From assembly GCF_029840925.1 (NCBI RefSeq), contig NZ_JAOCDM010000002.1, positions 62,001 through 126,000 on the forward strand: a DNA stretch of 64,000 nt, in the 5' to 3' direction. Origin of the DNA: Pseudomonas sp. GD03858 (GTDB lineage Bacteria > Pseudomonadota > Gammaproteobacteria > Pseudomonadales > Pseudomonadaceae). Made by a program: the position numbers and the translations under genes. Position 1 is the stretch's first letter. Each line of letters opens with the position of its first letter. The notes under the pieces are model-generated. The model searched no databases. It was not told the origin of the DNA and was given only the letters and a program-made list of their open reading frames with translations. This document shows positions 48,149-56,491 of this stretch, in pieces.

Positions 48149-49048
48149 TCAGCACTGGCCGCCCACCTGCCCCGTCAGCAATTCGGCGAAAGCCTTGGCC
48201 ATCGCCGAACCGCCACGTTCGCGCTGCACCAGCCACACCGCCGTGACCGCCGCCTCATCCAGCAGCGTGCGGTACACCACGCCCTCGATGCGCATGCGCT
48301 GGAACGACGCCGGCAGCACCGAGACCCCAAGCCCCGCCGACACCAGGCCGATGATGGTCATCGCCTCGCCCGCCTCCTGGGCGAAATGCGGGCTGAACCC
48401 GGCCGCGCGCGCCAGGCTCAGCAACTGCGCATGCAGGCCGCTGCCGTAGCTGCGCGGGAAGAACACGAACGGCTCGTCGGCCAACGCCTGCATGTACAGG
48501 CCCTGTTCGCTGCCTTGCGCCAACGGGTGCGAGGCGTTGATCACCGCCACCAGCGGCTCGCGCAACAGCTCGGTGACCAGCAGCCCCTCCGGCAGCGGCA
48601 TGGGCCGCATCAGCCCCACTTCGATAGACTCGTCGAGCACCGCCTCGGCCACCTCGCGGCTGCTCATTTCCCGCAGGTTCAGATGCACCGCCGGGAAGCG
48701 CTGGCGAAACGCGTGCAACGCCTTGGGAATCTTCGAGGTGAACGGCGCCGACGAGGTGAAGCCGATCTTCATCTCGCCCAGCTCGCCCAGTTGCGCGCGG
48801 CGCGCCACGTCGGCGGCCTTGTCCACCTGCGCCAGCACCAGGCGCGCTTCGTCGAGGAACAGCCGTCCGGCTTCGCTGAGCTCCACGCGACGGTTGGTGC
48901 GCTCGAACAGGCGCGCCCCCAGCTCCTGCTCAAGCGCCTGGATCTGCTGGCTCAAGGGTGGTTGTGAAATGCCCAGTTGCTGGGCGGCCCGACCGAAATG
49001 CAACTCCTCGGCCACGGCGATGAAATAGCGCAGGTGACGCAGCTCCAT
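48149..49048 (-). CDS. LysR-family transcriptional regulator
   Basis: A 299-aa regulator. ATG 49048 is preferred: GGAG lies 6 nt upstream and the protein begins MELRHLRYFIAVAEELHFG, the standard LysR start; a TTG 12 nt earlier would overlap that ribosome site. The helix-turn-helix lies at about residues 18-37 (AAQQLGISQPPLSQQIQALE). The effector domain spans about 90-290. It is divergent from an MFS transporter gene, which it probably controls in response to the transported compound. Similar to the BenM/CatR-like group by its N-terminus. Effector unknown. Confidence 0.9.
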   Translation of the reverse strand: MELRHLRYFIAVAEELHFGRAAQQLGISQPPLSQQIQALEQELGARLFERTNRRVELSEAGRLFLDEARLVLAQVDKAADVARRAQLGELGEMKIGFTSSAPFTSKIPKALHAFRQRFPAVHLNLREMSSREVAEAVLDESIEVGLMRPMPLPEGLLVTELLREPLVAVINASHPLAQGSEQGLYMQALADEPFVFFPRSYGSGLHAQLLSLARAAGFSPHFAQEAGEAMTIIGLVSAGLGVSVLPASFQRMRIEGVVYRTLLDEAAVTAVWLVQRERGGSAMAKAFAELLTGQVGGQC

Positions 49049-49171
49049 GATGGGCTCCAATCAAGTCGTAAAACCTATCAAACAGGTCGAACAATATATT
49101 GGATCTAATTATTAGCCAGCTATATGCTTTTTCCCATCGCAGCACCGGCCCCGTGCCCGAGGTACCCTTCC
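49049..49171. promoter_or_regulatory. LysR / MFS divergent promoter region
   Basis: A short AT-rich gap holding AATATATTGGATCTAATTAT (49091-49110), an imperfect dyad of the T-N11-A style bound by LysR proteins. It is the only such AT-rich stretch here, and lies where an activator site shared by both genes would be expected. Confidence 0.35.
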
Positions 49172-50413
49172 GTGAGATCCGCCGTAGCCCCCCTGCCCGC
49201 CGAACCCGAGCCCATCCTGGGCGACATCTGGATCGAAAAGGGCAGCCCCGCCTTCATCAAGACCGTGCTGGCCCTGTTCAGCGGCGGCTTCGCCACCTTC
49301 GCCCTGCTGTACTGCGTGCAGCCGATGATGCCGCTGCTGTCCCAGGAGTTCGCCATCAATGCCGCGCAGAGCAGCCTGGTGCTGTCGGTCTCGACCGCCA
49401 TGCTCGCCTTCGGCCTGCTGGTCACCGGGCCGATCTCCGATCGCATCGGGCGCAAGCCGGTGATGGTCTTCGCCTTGCTTTGCGCCGCCCTGGCCACCCT
49501 GGCCAGCGCCGTGATGCCGACCTGGCAACTGGTGCTGGCCAGCCGCGCGCTGGTCGGCCTGTCGTTGAGCGGCCTGGCGGCGGTGGCGATGACCTACCTC
49601 AGCGAGGAAATCCATCCGCAGCACATCGGCCTGGCCATGGGCCTGTACATCGGCGGCAATGCCATCGGCGGCATGAGCGGCCGGCTGATCACCGGGGTGC
49701 TGATCGACTTCGTCAGCTGGCACACGGCGATGCTGGTCATTGGCGCGCTAGCCCTGGTGGCGGCCCTGGTGTTCTGGAAGGTACTGCCCGAGTCGCGCAA
49801 CTTCCGCCCCCAGCCACTGAACCCGCGCAGCCTGCTCGACGGTTTCGTCATGCACTTCAGGGATGCCGGGCTGCCCTGGCTGTTCCTCGAGGCCTTCTTG
49901 CTGATGGGCGCCTTCGTCACCCTGTTCAACTACATCGGCTACCGCCTGCTGGCCGAGCCGTACCACATGAACCAGGCACTGGTCGGGTTGCTGTCGGTGG
50001 TGTATCTCTCGGGCATCTACAGCTCGGCGCAGGTCGGTGCCCTGGCCGACAAGCTGGGCCGGCGCAAGGTGTTCTGGGCCAGCATCCTGGTGATGGCCGC
50101 GGGCCTGCTGCTGACCCTTGCCAGCCCGCTGGCGCTGGTCATCGTCGGCATGCTGGTATTCACCTTCGGCTTCTTCGGCGCGCATTCGGTGGCCAGCAGC
50201 TGGATCGGCCGCCGCGCGCTCAAGGCCAAGGGCCAGGCGTCATCGCTGTACCTGTTCTGCTACTACGCAGGTTCGAGCGTCGCCGGCACGGCGGGCGGCG
50301 TGTTCTGGCACCAGGCCGGCTGGAACGGTATCGGCCTGTTCATCGGCAGCCTGCTGGCGCTGGCCTTGCTGGTGGCCCTGCACCTGAGCCGACTGCCCGC
50401 CAAGGCCGCCTGA
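49172..50413 (+). CDS. Major facilitator superfamily transporter (YnfM-like)
   Basis: A 413-aa inner-membrane transporter with 12 predicted helices. GTG 49172 is chosen because GAGG lies 9 nt upstream, giving MRSAVAPLPAEPEPILGDIW; an ATG at 49124 has no ribosome site. The loop 2-3 motif GPISDRIGRKPVM and loop 8-9 motif GALADKLGRRKVF are clear MFS signatures. The first 35 residues are cytosolic. It probably exports a small molecule under control of the adjacent LysR protein. It ends 4 nt before the end of convergent creC. Confidence 0.87.
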   Translation: MRSAVAPLPAEPEPILGDIWIEKGSPAFIKTVLALFSGGFATFALLYCVQPMMPLLSQEFAINAAQSSLVLSVSTAMLAFGLLVTGPISDRIGRKPVMVFALLCAALATLASAVMPTWQLVLASRALVGLSLSGLAAVAMTYLSEEIHPQHIGLAMGLYIGGNAIGGMSGRLITGVLIDFVSWHTAMLVIGALALVAALVFWKVLPESRNFRPQPLNPRSLLDGFVMHFRDAGLPWLFLEAFLLMGAFVTLFNYIGYRLLAEPYHMNQALVGLLSVVYLSGIYSSAQVGALADKLGRRKVFWASILVMAAGLLLTLASPLALVIVGMLVFTFGFFGAHSVASSWIGRRALKAKGQASSLYLFCYYAGSSVAGTAGGVFWHQAGWNGIGLFIGSLLALALLVALHLSRLPAKAA

Positions 50414-50417
50414 GCGC

Positions 50418-51851
50418 TCAGCCGAAGCGCCGCGCCGGCAGCCACAGCCTGACCCGCACGCCACCGTCGACGTTGTCGACCGCCAGCGCCCCGCCGTGCA
50501 GTTGCATGACTTCGGCGACGAAGTTCAGCCCCAGGCCCGTGCTCTTGCGTCCGGAGCCTGGCCTTGGCAAGGAGTAGAAACGTTCGGCGACCCGGCCGAT
50601 GGCATAGCCGGGAATGGCCTGCCCTTCGTTGAACAGGCTCAGCGCCACCCGCTCCCCCGCCCGCTCCAGTTCGAACAGCAGCGCGCCACCGGGTGGCGTG
50701 AAATCCAGGGCGTTGTCCAGCAGGTTGGCCAGCGCCTGACGCATCAGGAACGGGTCGCACAGCAGTCGTGTCCCCTCCGGCAGCCGCTGGCGCACTCGCA
50801 AGCCGCTGCTTTCTATCCGTGCCGCATGGCCCAGCAGCAGCTCGTCGACCAACGCTGCCAACGCCACCTGTTGCTCATCCTCCAGTGCCTGCATCTGTTC
50901 GACACGGGCCAGGTTGAGCAGGCGCTCGATCATCTGCTGCAAACGCTCGCTCTCGCGCTCGATGTTGCCGGCGAAGCGCGCCCGCTGCTCGGCGGGCATC
51001 TCGCCCTGGAGCAGCTCCGAGGCGCCGCGGATCGCCGCCAGCGGGCTCTTCAGTTCGTGGGTCAAGGTATGCACGTAGCGTTCGACGTAGGCCTTGCCCT
51101 CCAGTTGCGTGCGCATGCGCTCCACCGCCGTGGCCAGTTGCAGCAGCTCGCCGCCCTTGTAGTGCGGCAAGGCGGCGCGCTCGCCGGCGCTGACGGCCTC
51201 GGCGTAGTGGGTCAGGCGCCGCAACGACCGGGTCAGCCACCACGACAAAGCCGCGCCGACCAGCAGGCCGAGCACGATCAGCCCCACCCCGAGCGTCAGC
51301 AGGCGCTGCTCGGAACGGTCGATGTACGGCTGCAGCGAGCTGTTGGGCTTGGCCACGGTGACCACGCCGATGACCTTGCCGGCGTCGAGGATCGGCGCCG
51401 CCACGTGCATGACCGAGGTGTTTTCATCCTCCGGATCGCTGCGCGTCGAGCGCGCGCCGTACTGGCCGCGCAGGGTGAGGTAGACATCGTTCCAGCGCGA
51501 GTAGTCCTTGCCCAGGTCCTGGCCGGTGGAGTCGAGCAGCACGATGCCCTTGGCATCGGTCACGTAGATGCGGTGGCTGACCTGGGTCTTGGCCAGGCCC
51601 CAGATCTGTGCGCTCGGTCGGCGCTCGCCGTAGGACTGCAGGACGTGCGACAGCCGGCTCTGGTTCAAGGTGCCGTGCCTGAGATCGTCGCGCAGGATCT
51701 CCGCCAGCAGGTTGGCGGTGTCCACCAGCGTCTCTTCCGAAGCCTGGCGCACCACCGGGCGAATCTGCTCGCGCACGGTATTGAGCAAAAAATACCCGGC
51801 CAGCCCGACGAACAGGAAGTACACCAGGAAGATGCGAATGCCCAGGCGCAT
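50418..51851 (-). CDS. creC: Sensor histidine kinase CreC
   Basis: A 477-aa inner-membrane kinase. Membrane helix 1 (about 6-26), a periplasmic sensor region (about 30-180, CreC type) and helix 2 (about 188-208) precede a HAMP domain. The phospho-acceptor is H265 in THELKSPLAAIRGASEL. ATP-site motifs are ALANLLDNALDF, FYSLPRPGSGRKSTGLGL and GGVRVRLWLP. Its ATG shares one base with the creB stop. CreBC responds to penicillin-binding-protein inhibition and fermentation state in other bacteria. The usual third gene creD (inner-membrane protein) is absent here. Confidence 0.9.
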   Translation of the reverse strand: MRLGIRIFLVYFLFVGLAGYFLLNTVREQIRPVVRQASEETLVDTANLLAEILRDDLRHGTLNQSRLSHVLQSYGERRPSAQIWGLAKTQVSHRIYVTDAKGIVLLDSTGQDLGKDYSRWNDVYLTLRGQYGARSTRSDPEDENTSVMHVAAPILDAGKVIGVVTVAKPNSSLQPYIDRSEQRLLTLGVGLIVLGLLVGAALSWWLTRSLRRLTHYAEAVSAGERAALPHYKGGELLQLATAVERMRTQLEGKAYVERYVHTLTHELKSPLAAIRGASELLQGEMPAEQRARFAGNIERESERLQQMIERLLNLARVEQMQALEDEQQVALAALVDELLLGHAARIESSGLRVRQRLPEGTRLLCDPFLMRQALANLLDNALDFTPPGGALLFELERAGERVALSLFNEGQAIPGYAIGRVAERFYSLPRPGSGRKSTGLGLNFVAEVMQLHGGALAVDNVDGGVRVRLWLPARRFG

Positions 51852-52528
51852 CAGGCGTGATCCGGGCTGTAGCTGTAGCCCAGGCCGCGGTGGGTCTGGA
51901 TCGGCTCGGCGTCGGTCGCGACCTGACGCAGCTTGGCGCGCAGGCTCTTGATATGGCTGTCGATGGTGCGCTCGTAGCCCACGTCCGAGGCCACGCCCAG
52001 GCCATCGAGCAATTGCTCGCGGCTGAACACCCGGCGCGGTTGCTCGAGCAGACATTGCAGCAGGCGGAACTCATGGCGGGTCAGCGCCAGCGGCTGACCG
52101 CGATAGACGATGCGCATGGCCAGGGTGTCGACCTGGAACGCCAGCGGTTCGGCGGGCTCGGCGCGCGGCGCCATGCGCTTGAGGATCGCCCGCACCCGCG
52201 CCGCCACTTCGCGCGGGCTGAAGGGCTTGACCACATAGTCGTCGGCGCCGATTTCCAGGCCCAGCACGCGATCGATCTCGGCGTCACGGGCGCTGAGGAA
52301 CATCACCGGCACCTCGCTGAAGCGGCGCAGTTGGCGGCAGGTTTCGAAACCGCTGATATCGGGCAGGCCGATGTCGAGGATCACCAGGTCAGCCGGGCAC
52401 AGACGCTGCTGCTCGACGGCGGCGCTGCCGAGGGTCACCCAGTCGGTGCTGTGGCCGTCGGCCTGCAGGGCGTAGACCAGGGTGTCGGCGATGGCGGCTT
52501 CGTCTTCGACGATGAGGATGTGGGGCAT
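51851..52528 (-). CDS. creB: Response regulator CreB (OmpR family)
   Basis: A 225-aa regulator. ATG 52528 (MPHILIVEDEAAIADTL) is correct; the frame further upstream is only the heptad repeat array being read through. The receiver domain has phospho-site D52 in LVILDIGLPDISG and K101-like VVKPFSPREV. A winged-helix DNA-binding domain follows (about 130-225, LTRHEFRLLQCLLEQP and YERTIDSHIKSLRAKL). It forms an operon with creC, with TGATG coupling. In P. aeruginosa creBC(D) controls AmpC and peptidoglycan stress genes. Confidence 0.92.
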   Translation of the reverse strand: MPHILIVEDEAAIADTLVYALQADGHSTDWVTLGSAAVEQQRLCPADLVILDIGLPDISGFETCRQLRRFSEVPVMFLSARDAEIDRVLGLEIGADDYVVKPFSPREVAARVRAILKRMAPRAEPAEPLAFQVDTLAMRIVYRGQPLALTRHEFRLLQCLLEQPRRVFSREQLLDGLGVASDVGYERTIDSHIKSLRAKLRQVATDAEPIQTHRGLGYSYSPDHA

Positions 52529-52532
52529 CTGA

Positions 52533-52678
52533 GCGGCAAGCCTCAAGCTGCAAGCTGCAAGCTGCAAGCTGCAAGTGAAAACGGATCGTGGCAACTTACA
52601 CCGATCCGCTGTTTCTTGCAGCTTGCAGCTTGCAGCTTGCAGCTTGCAGCTTGCAGCTTGCAGCTTGCAGCTTGTAGC
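52533..52678. repeat. Heptanucleotide-array inverted element, copy C
   Basis: Starts GAGCGGCAAGCCTCAAGC (52531), the reverse complement of the ends of copies A and B. The left arm (to 52576) has four to five AGCTGCA units; the right arm (52611-52678) has about nine GCAGCTT units and ends TTGTAGCTGGCG. Inner sequences CGGATCG and CGATCCG also pair. It fills the gap between creB and the zinc-protease gene. Copy number differs between arms, consistent with slippage. Confidence 0.85.
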
Positions 52679-52685
52679 TGGCGAA

Positions 52686-53186
52686 TCAGCAGTCAGGCTT
52701 GCCCGCGGTGAACTTCTTCGCCGGATTCACCGCCGCCTTGAACTCGCGCAGGGCCTTGGCGCCCACCAGCAACGGGTAGTTGAAGCTGCTGCGGTCCACC
52801 AGGTTGACCTCCACGGTACGCTTCACATCGCCCAGGCACAGCTCCAGGTCCACTACCGGGCGCCGCGACAGCTCGGGTACATCGCCTTCGTCTTCCTCGT
52901 CGGCGCGATTCTTGATCTTGCTGATGCGCGCCAGCTTGTGCTCGTAGACCTTGCCGTCGGCAGCCTTGGTCGCCAGGCGGAAACGCACCCAGTCCTCGCC
53001 ATCACGGCTGAACAGCTCGATATCCTTGGCCGACAGCGACGCGGTATAGGCACCGGTGTCCATCTTGGCCTTGAGGGTTTCACCGATCTCCGGCAGCGCG
53101 ATGTTCTCGTAACGGCCATAAAGCGTCGGTTCCGCGGCCATCACCGGCAGCGCCAGAAGGGACAGCAGGGCAAGCAGGGGTTTCAC
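52686..53186 (-). CDS. Retropepsin-like 'ATP-dependent zinc protease' family protein
   Basis: A 166-aa protein with a signal peptide (MKPLLALLSLLALPVMAAEP), so periplasmic. The domain called 'putative ATP-dependent zinc protease' (RimB/RloA2-like) has the aspartic-protease motif MDTGAYTASL with D43, followed by EVNLVDRSSFNYPLLVGAKA. No ATP-binding motif is present, so the family name is misleading. It ends in GKPDC. It lies upstream of creB and in the same direction, separated by the heptad element; the same neighbourhood exists in P. aeruginosa (from memory). Confidence 0.82.
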   Translation of the reverse strand: MKPLLALLSLLALPVMAAEPTLYGRYENIALPEIGETLKAKMDTGAYTASLSAKDIELFSRDGEDWVRFRLATKAADGKVYEHKLARISKIKNRADEEDEGDVPELSRRPVVDLELCLGDVKRTVEVNLVDRSSFNYPLLVGAKALREFKAAVNPAKKFTAGKPDC

Positions 53187-53369
53187 AATGCGGGCTTCCT
53201 TGAGAGGGGTCAGTGCTTAGACCAGACAGGCAGGATAGGTTCGTTGTCACAGGGTAAACAACACAATGTGAAACATTTGTCCCAGTTAATGGACGTACGA
53301 CGTTTGGCGTAGGCCGTCGCCCTGCTTATCATTGCCAACCGTTTCCTTCCGACAACAAGAGTCTCCTTT

Positions 53370-54257
53370 ATGCGTCGCCTGCTGACCGGCATCCTCACCC
53401 TCACCCTGCTGCTGCTCAACACCCTGGTGCTGATCGGTCCGCTGCTGGTCTTCGCCCTGCTCAAGCTGGTGCTGCCGGGCCGTGGCCGCGACTACGCATC
53501 GGCTGCGGTGATGTGGGTCGCCGAAACCTGGTCGGAGATCGACAAAGTCATCTTCGCCCTGTGCATCCCCACCCGATGGGACATCCGCGGCGTCGACACG
53601 CTGCGCAAGGACACTTCATACCTGTGCGTCAGCAACCACCAGACCTGGGTCGACATCCCCGCGCTGATCGAAAGCCTCAATCGCCGGGTGCCGTTCTTCA
53701 AGTTCTTCCTCAAGAAAGAGCTGATCTGGGTGCCGCTGCTGGGGCTGGCCTGGTGGGGGCTGGACTACCCGTTCATGAAGCGCTACAGCAAGGCGTTCCT
53801 CGACAAGCACCCGGAACTCAAGGGCAAGGACCTGGAAATCACCAAGGCCGCCTGCGAGCTGTTCAAGCGCCAGCCGGTGACCGTGGTCAACTACCTGGAA
53901 GGCACCCGCTTCACCGAGGCCAAGCGCGAGCAACAGCAGTCGCCCTACCGCCACCTGCTCAAGCCCAAGGCCGGCGGCGTGGCCTTCGTGCTGGCGGCGC
54001 TGGGCGAGCAGCTGGATGCACTGCTCGACGTGACCATCGTCTATCCCGGCGACAAGGCGCCGGGGTTCTGGGACCTGCTCAATGGCAGCATCAGCCGGGT
54101 GATCATCGACATTCGCGTGCGTGAGCTGGACCCGGCGCTGAGCGAAGGCGATTACGAGAGCGATCCGGCGTTCCGCCAGACGGTGCAGGCCTGGGTCAAC
54201 CAGCTGTGGCTGGACAAGGACCAGCGGATCGAGGAGTTGCGCGCCGAGATGCGTTGA
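53370..54257 (+). CDS. PlsC-type acyltransferase (YihG-like)
   Basis: A 295-aa inner-membrane acyltransferase. The N-terminal helix is LTGILTLTLLLLNTLVLIG. Motif I is CVSNHQTWVDIPAL (HX4D), then FFLKKELIWVPLLG and motif III NYLEGTRFTE. It probably acylates lysophosphatidic acid or a related lipid. A weak ribosome site AAGAGTC precedes the ATG. It is divergent from the zinc-protease gene, with 183 nt between. Confidence 0.88.
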   Translation: MRRLLTGILTLTLLLLNTLVLIGPLLVFALLKLVLPGRGRDYASAAVMWVAETWSEIDKVIFALCIPTRWDIRGVDTLRKDTSYLCVSNHQTWVDIPALIESLNRRVPFFKFFLKKELIWVPLLGLAWWGLDYPFMKRYSKAFLDKHPELKGKDLEITKAACELFKRQPVTVVNYLEGTRFTEAKREQQQSPYRHLLKPKAGGVAFVLAALGEQLDALLDVTIVYPGDKAPGFWDLLNGSISRVIIDIRVRELDPALSEGDYESDPAFRQTVQAWVNQLWLDKDQRIEELRAEMR

Positions 54258-54312
54258 AGCCAATGGCCTAATCGCAGGCAGGCCCGCTCCTACAGTGCCG
54301 TGTGTAGGGCGC

Positions 54313-54879
54313 TCAGACCGATGGCTGGCTCAACGGCGCAGGGGTATTCCACAAGCTTCCCAGGTTCTGCAGCAGCGATCCGGCGATCCCCTGCTGCCCC
54401 AGGTACTGCAGGATCAACGGCGCGAACTGGCCGATCATCCCGGTATCCATGCCCAGCGCCTTGAAGGCGTTATCCAGGTCGTTGCGATTCTCCACCTCAC
54501 CGCCCAGGGCATTGCTCAGGGCCGAACTGTTCTTGTCTTTGCCCAGCAACTGCCCCAGGCCGCCCAACCCACCCAGGGCATTGTTACCGGAGAGCAGGTC
54601 CAGCCCCGGCACGGCCTTGGTCAGTTGCCCATAGTCATCGCCACTGAGGTTGTTGCGCGCCAGCCCGAGCATCGCTCCCGCCCCACCAATGGCCTGTTCC
54701 GGGGTGATCTTCAGCTCGCTGCCCAAGGTATTGAGCAGGTTGGCCTGCGCCGCAGGGGCCTGCACCTGACCGCTCGGGTTCTGCGTGGCGGAGACCGCAT
54801 TGGCGACATCGTTGAGGTTGAAGGCGAACACCGGGCTTGCGGCCAGGGTCATCAGGGTTGCCAGGGTGAGTGCTTTCAT
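54313..54879 (-). CDS. Secreted DUF2780-like (VcgC/VcgE) protein
   Basis: A 188-aa protein with a signal peptide (MKALTLATLMTLAASPVFAF). The mature part has ELKITPEQAIGGAGAMLGLA, YGQLTKAVPGLDLLSG, a Gly/Leu repeat (NALGGLGGLGQLLG) and the C-terminal FAPLILQYLGQQGIAGSLLQ. This fits the DUF2780 family (assigned from memory). Function is unknown. Its ribosome site lies inside a hairpin just upstream (54889-54919). It is a single gene, convergent with the acyltransferase. Confidence 0.75.
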   Translation of the reverse strand: MKALTLATLMTLAASPVFAFNLNDVANAVSATQNPSGQVQAPAAQANLLNTLGSELKITPEQAIGGAGAMLGLARNNLSGDDYGQLTKAVPGLDLLSGNNALGGLGGLGQLLGKDKNSSALSNALGGEVENRNDLDNAFKALGMDTGMIGQFAPLILQYLGQQGIAGSLLQNLGSLWNTPAPLSQPSV

Positions 54880-54888
54880 CGGGAGGGA

Positions 54889-54919
54889 CCTCGTCGGCCG
54901 GAATGGCCGGGAAACGAGG
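54889..54919 (-). promoter_or_regulatory. Hairpin covering the ribosome site of the DUF2780-like gene
   Basis: On the minus strand CCTCGT and CGGCC pair with GGCCG and ACGAGG. The GAGG Shine-Dalgarno core, 9 nt before the start codon, is the 3' strand of the lower stem. Such pairing would block translation until opened. There is a 4-nt bulge, so stability is moderate. Confidence 0.45.
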
Positions 54920-54965
54920 GTTGGACTGGGAGTGCGGCACTTTGTTCCGGCCCAATCACCGCCAG

Positions 54966-54995
54966 AGCCCTTCGCGGGCTTTCCCGCGAAGGGCT
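54966..54995 (-). terminator. Hairpin downstream of fdhA
   Basis: A perfect 13-bp stem (AGCCCTTCGCGGG with CCCGCGAAGGGCT, 4-nt loop) lies just after the fdhA stop codon. No T-run follows. It resembles a half-REP folded on itself and may act as a terminator or mRNA end stabiliser. Confidence 0.55.
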
Positions 54996-55000
54996 GGCCA

Positions 55001-56200
55001 TCACGCCGCGCTGAAGGTCTTGTGCGGGTCGATCACGAATTTCTTCGGCACGCCCGCGTCGAACTCACCATAGCCTTCCGGTGCCTGGTCCAGGCTGATC
55101 ACCTGCACGCCCACCACCTCGGCAATGTTGATGCGATCCCACATGATCGCCTGCATCAGTTGGCGGTTGTATTTCATGGTCGGGGTCTGGCCGGTGTGGA
55201 AGCTGTGCGACTTGGCCCAGCCCAGGCCGAAACGGATGCTCAGCGCACCGATCTTGGCAGCGGCATCCACCGCGCCCGGGTCTTCGGTCACGTACAGGCC
55301 GGGGATACCGATCTTGCCGGCCACGCGGGTCACCTGCATCAACGAGTTGAGCACGGTGGCCGGGGCCTCGTGCTTGGCGCCTTCATGGCCGTGACCGCGA
55401 GCCTCGAAGCCCACCGCGTCGACGGCGCAGTCCACTTCCGGCTCGCCAAGGATGTCGACGATCTGCTCATGCAAAGGCGTGTCCTTGGACAGATCGACCA
55501 CCTCGAAGCCTTGGGCCTTGGCGTGGGCCAGGCGGGCCGGGTTGAGGTCACCGACGATCACGCAGGCGGCGCCCAGCAAGCGCGCGGAAGCAGCGGCGGC
55601 CAGGCCGACCGGGCCGGCACCGGCGACATATACCGTGCTGCCCGGGCCGACACCAGCGGTGACGGCGCCGTGGTAGCCGGTCGGCAGGATGTCGGAAAGG
55701 CAGGTCAAGTCGCGGATCTTCTCCATGGCCTTGTCGCGGTCCGGCAGTTTCAGCAGGTTGAAGTCGGCGTAGGGCACCAGCACGTACTCGGCCTGGCCGC
55801 CGGTCCAGTCGCCCATGTCGACGTAGCCGTAGGCGCCACCGGCGCGGGCCGGGTTGACGGTGAGGCAGACGCCGGTGTGCATCTCTTTGCAGGAGCGGCA
55901 GCGGCCGCAGGCGACGTTGAAGGGTACCGACACCAGGTCGCCGATTTTCAGGCGTTCGACATCACGCCCCATCTCGACGATTTCACCGGTGATTTCGTGG
56001 CCCAGGACCAGGCCGACCTGGGCGGTGGTACGGCCACGGACCATGTGCTGGTCGGAGCCGCAGATGTTGGTGGAGACCACCTTGAGGATGACCCCGTGCT
56101 CGATCTTGTTGCCGCGCGGGTCCTGCATCTTGGGGTAGTCGATCTTCTGCACCTCGACCTTGCCCGCGCCGAGATACACCACTCCACGGTTACCAGACAT
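55001..56200 (-). CDS. fdhA: Glutathione-independent formaldehyde dehydrogenase
   Basis: A 399-aa zinc- and NAD+-dependent enzyme oxidising formaldehyde to formate, the same length as the P. putida enzyme. Catalytic zinc site residues lie in STNICGSDQHMVRGR and GHEITGEI. The structural zinc cysteines are in CGRCRSCKEMHTGVC. The Rossmann motif is VAGAGPVGLAAA. GAGGTAAGAGC precedes the ATG. It removes the formaldehyde released when sarcosine is oxidised. It is separated from purU by 291 nt with a REP doublet, so it may have its own promoter. Confidence 0.95.
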   Translation of the reverse strand: MSGNRGVVYLGAGKVEVQKIDYPKMQDPRGNKIEHGVILKVVSTNICGSDQHMVRGRTTAQVGLVLGHEITGEIVEMGRDVERLKIGDLVSVPFNVACGRCRSCKEMHTGVCLTVNPARAGGAYGYVDMGDWTGGQAEYVLVPYADFNLLKLPDRDKAMEKIRDLTCLSDILPTGYHGAVTAGVGPGSTVYVAGAGPVGLAAAASARLLGAACVIVGDLNPARLAHAKAQGFEVVDLSKDTPLHEQIVDILGEPEVDCAVDAVGFEARGHGHEGAKHEAPATVLNSLMQVTRVAGKIGIPGLYVTEDPGAVDAAAKIGALSIRFGLGWAKSHSFHTGQTPTMKYNRQLMQAIMWDRINIAEVVGVQVISLDQAPEGYGEFDAGVPKKFVIDPHKTFSAA

Positions 56201-56360
56201 GCTCTTACCTCGCTTGATTTGTATTTATGCAGCGGTGGTGGAAAGCGCCGCCGTCCGTGGGCGGCCTGTGTTACTGGATGAAGGGGATTGTGGGCTGGAT
56301 GGGCGGTGGGGCGGTGACTGGATGCGACAGGCAGATACCTGTTCACGGCAGGCCAAAAGC

Positions 56361-56483
56361 CGGGGCCGCTGTGCGGCCCTTTCGCGACACGAGGCCGCTC
56401 CTACAGGGGACCGCGTCAGCCAGGGCAAACGCGGACATTGTAGGAGCGGCCTCGTGTCGCGAAAGGGCTGCGCAGCAGCCCCG
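56361..56483. repeat. REP doublet between fdhA and purU
   Basis: Inverted copies of the second REP type: TTCGCGACACGAGGCCGCTC (56381-56400) and GAGCGGCCTCGTGTCGCGAA (56443-56462), with flanking pairs CCGCTGTGCGGCCC and GGGCTGCGCAGCAGCCCC. This type differs from the CGGGTAAACCCG type used elsewhere here. It takes up most of the 291-nt gap at 56201-56491; no ORF there looks real. Confidence 0.85.
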
Positions 56484-56491
56484 GCACTTGA

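Noticed and set aside
49124..49171. Upstream ATG for the MFS transporter
   Set aside because: No ribosome site precedes it, while GTG 49172 has GAGG at 9 nt and gives the expected cytosolic N-terminus.
52575..53312. Frames translating the heptad array into repeated SLQLAAC units near the zinc-protease gene
   Set aside because: The repeat is DNA-level: the same units occur in both orientations and in gaps elsewhere. The peptide is only read-through of the 7-bp array.
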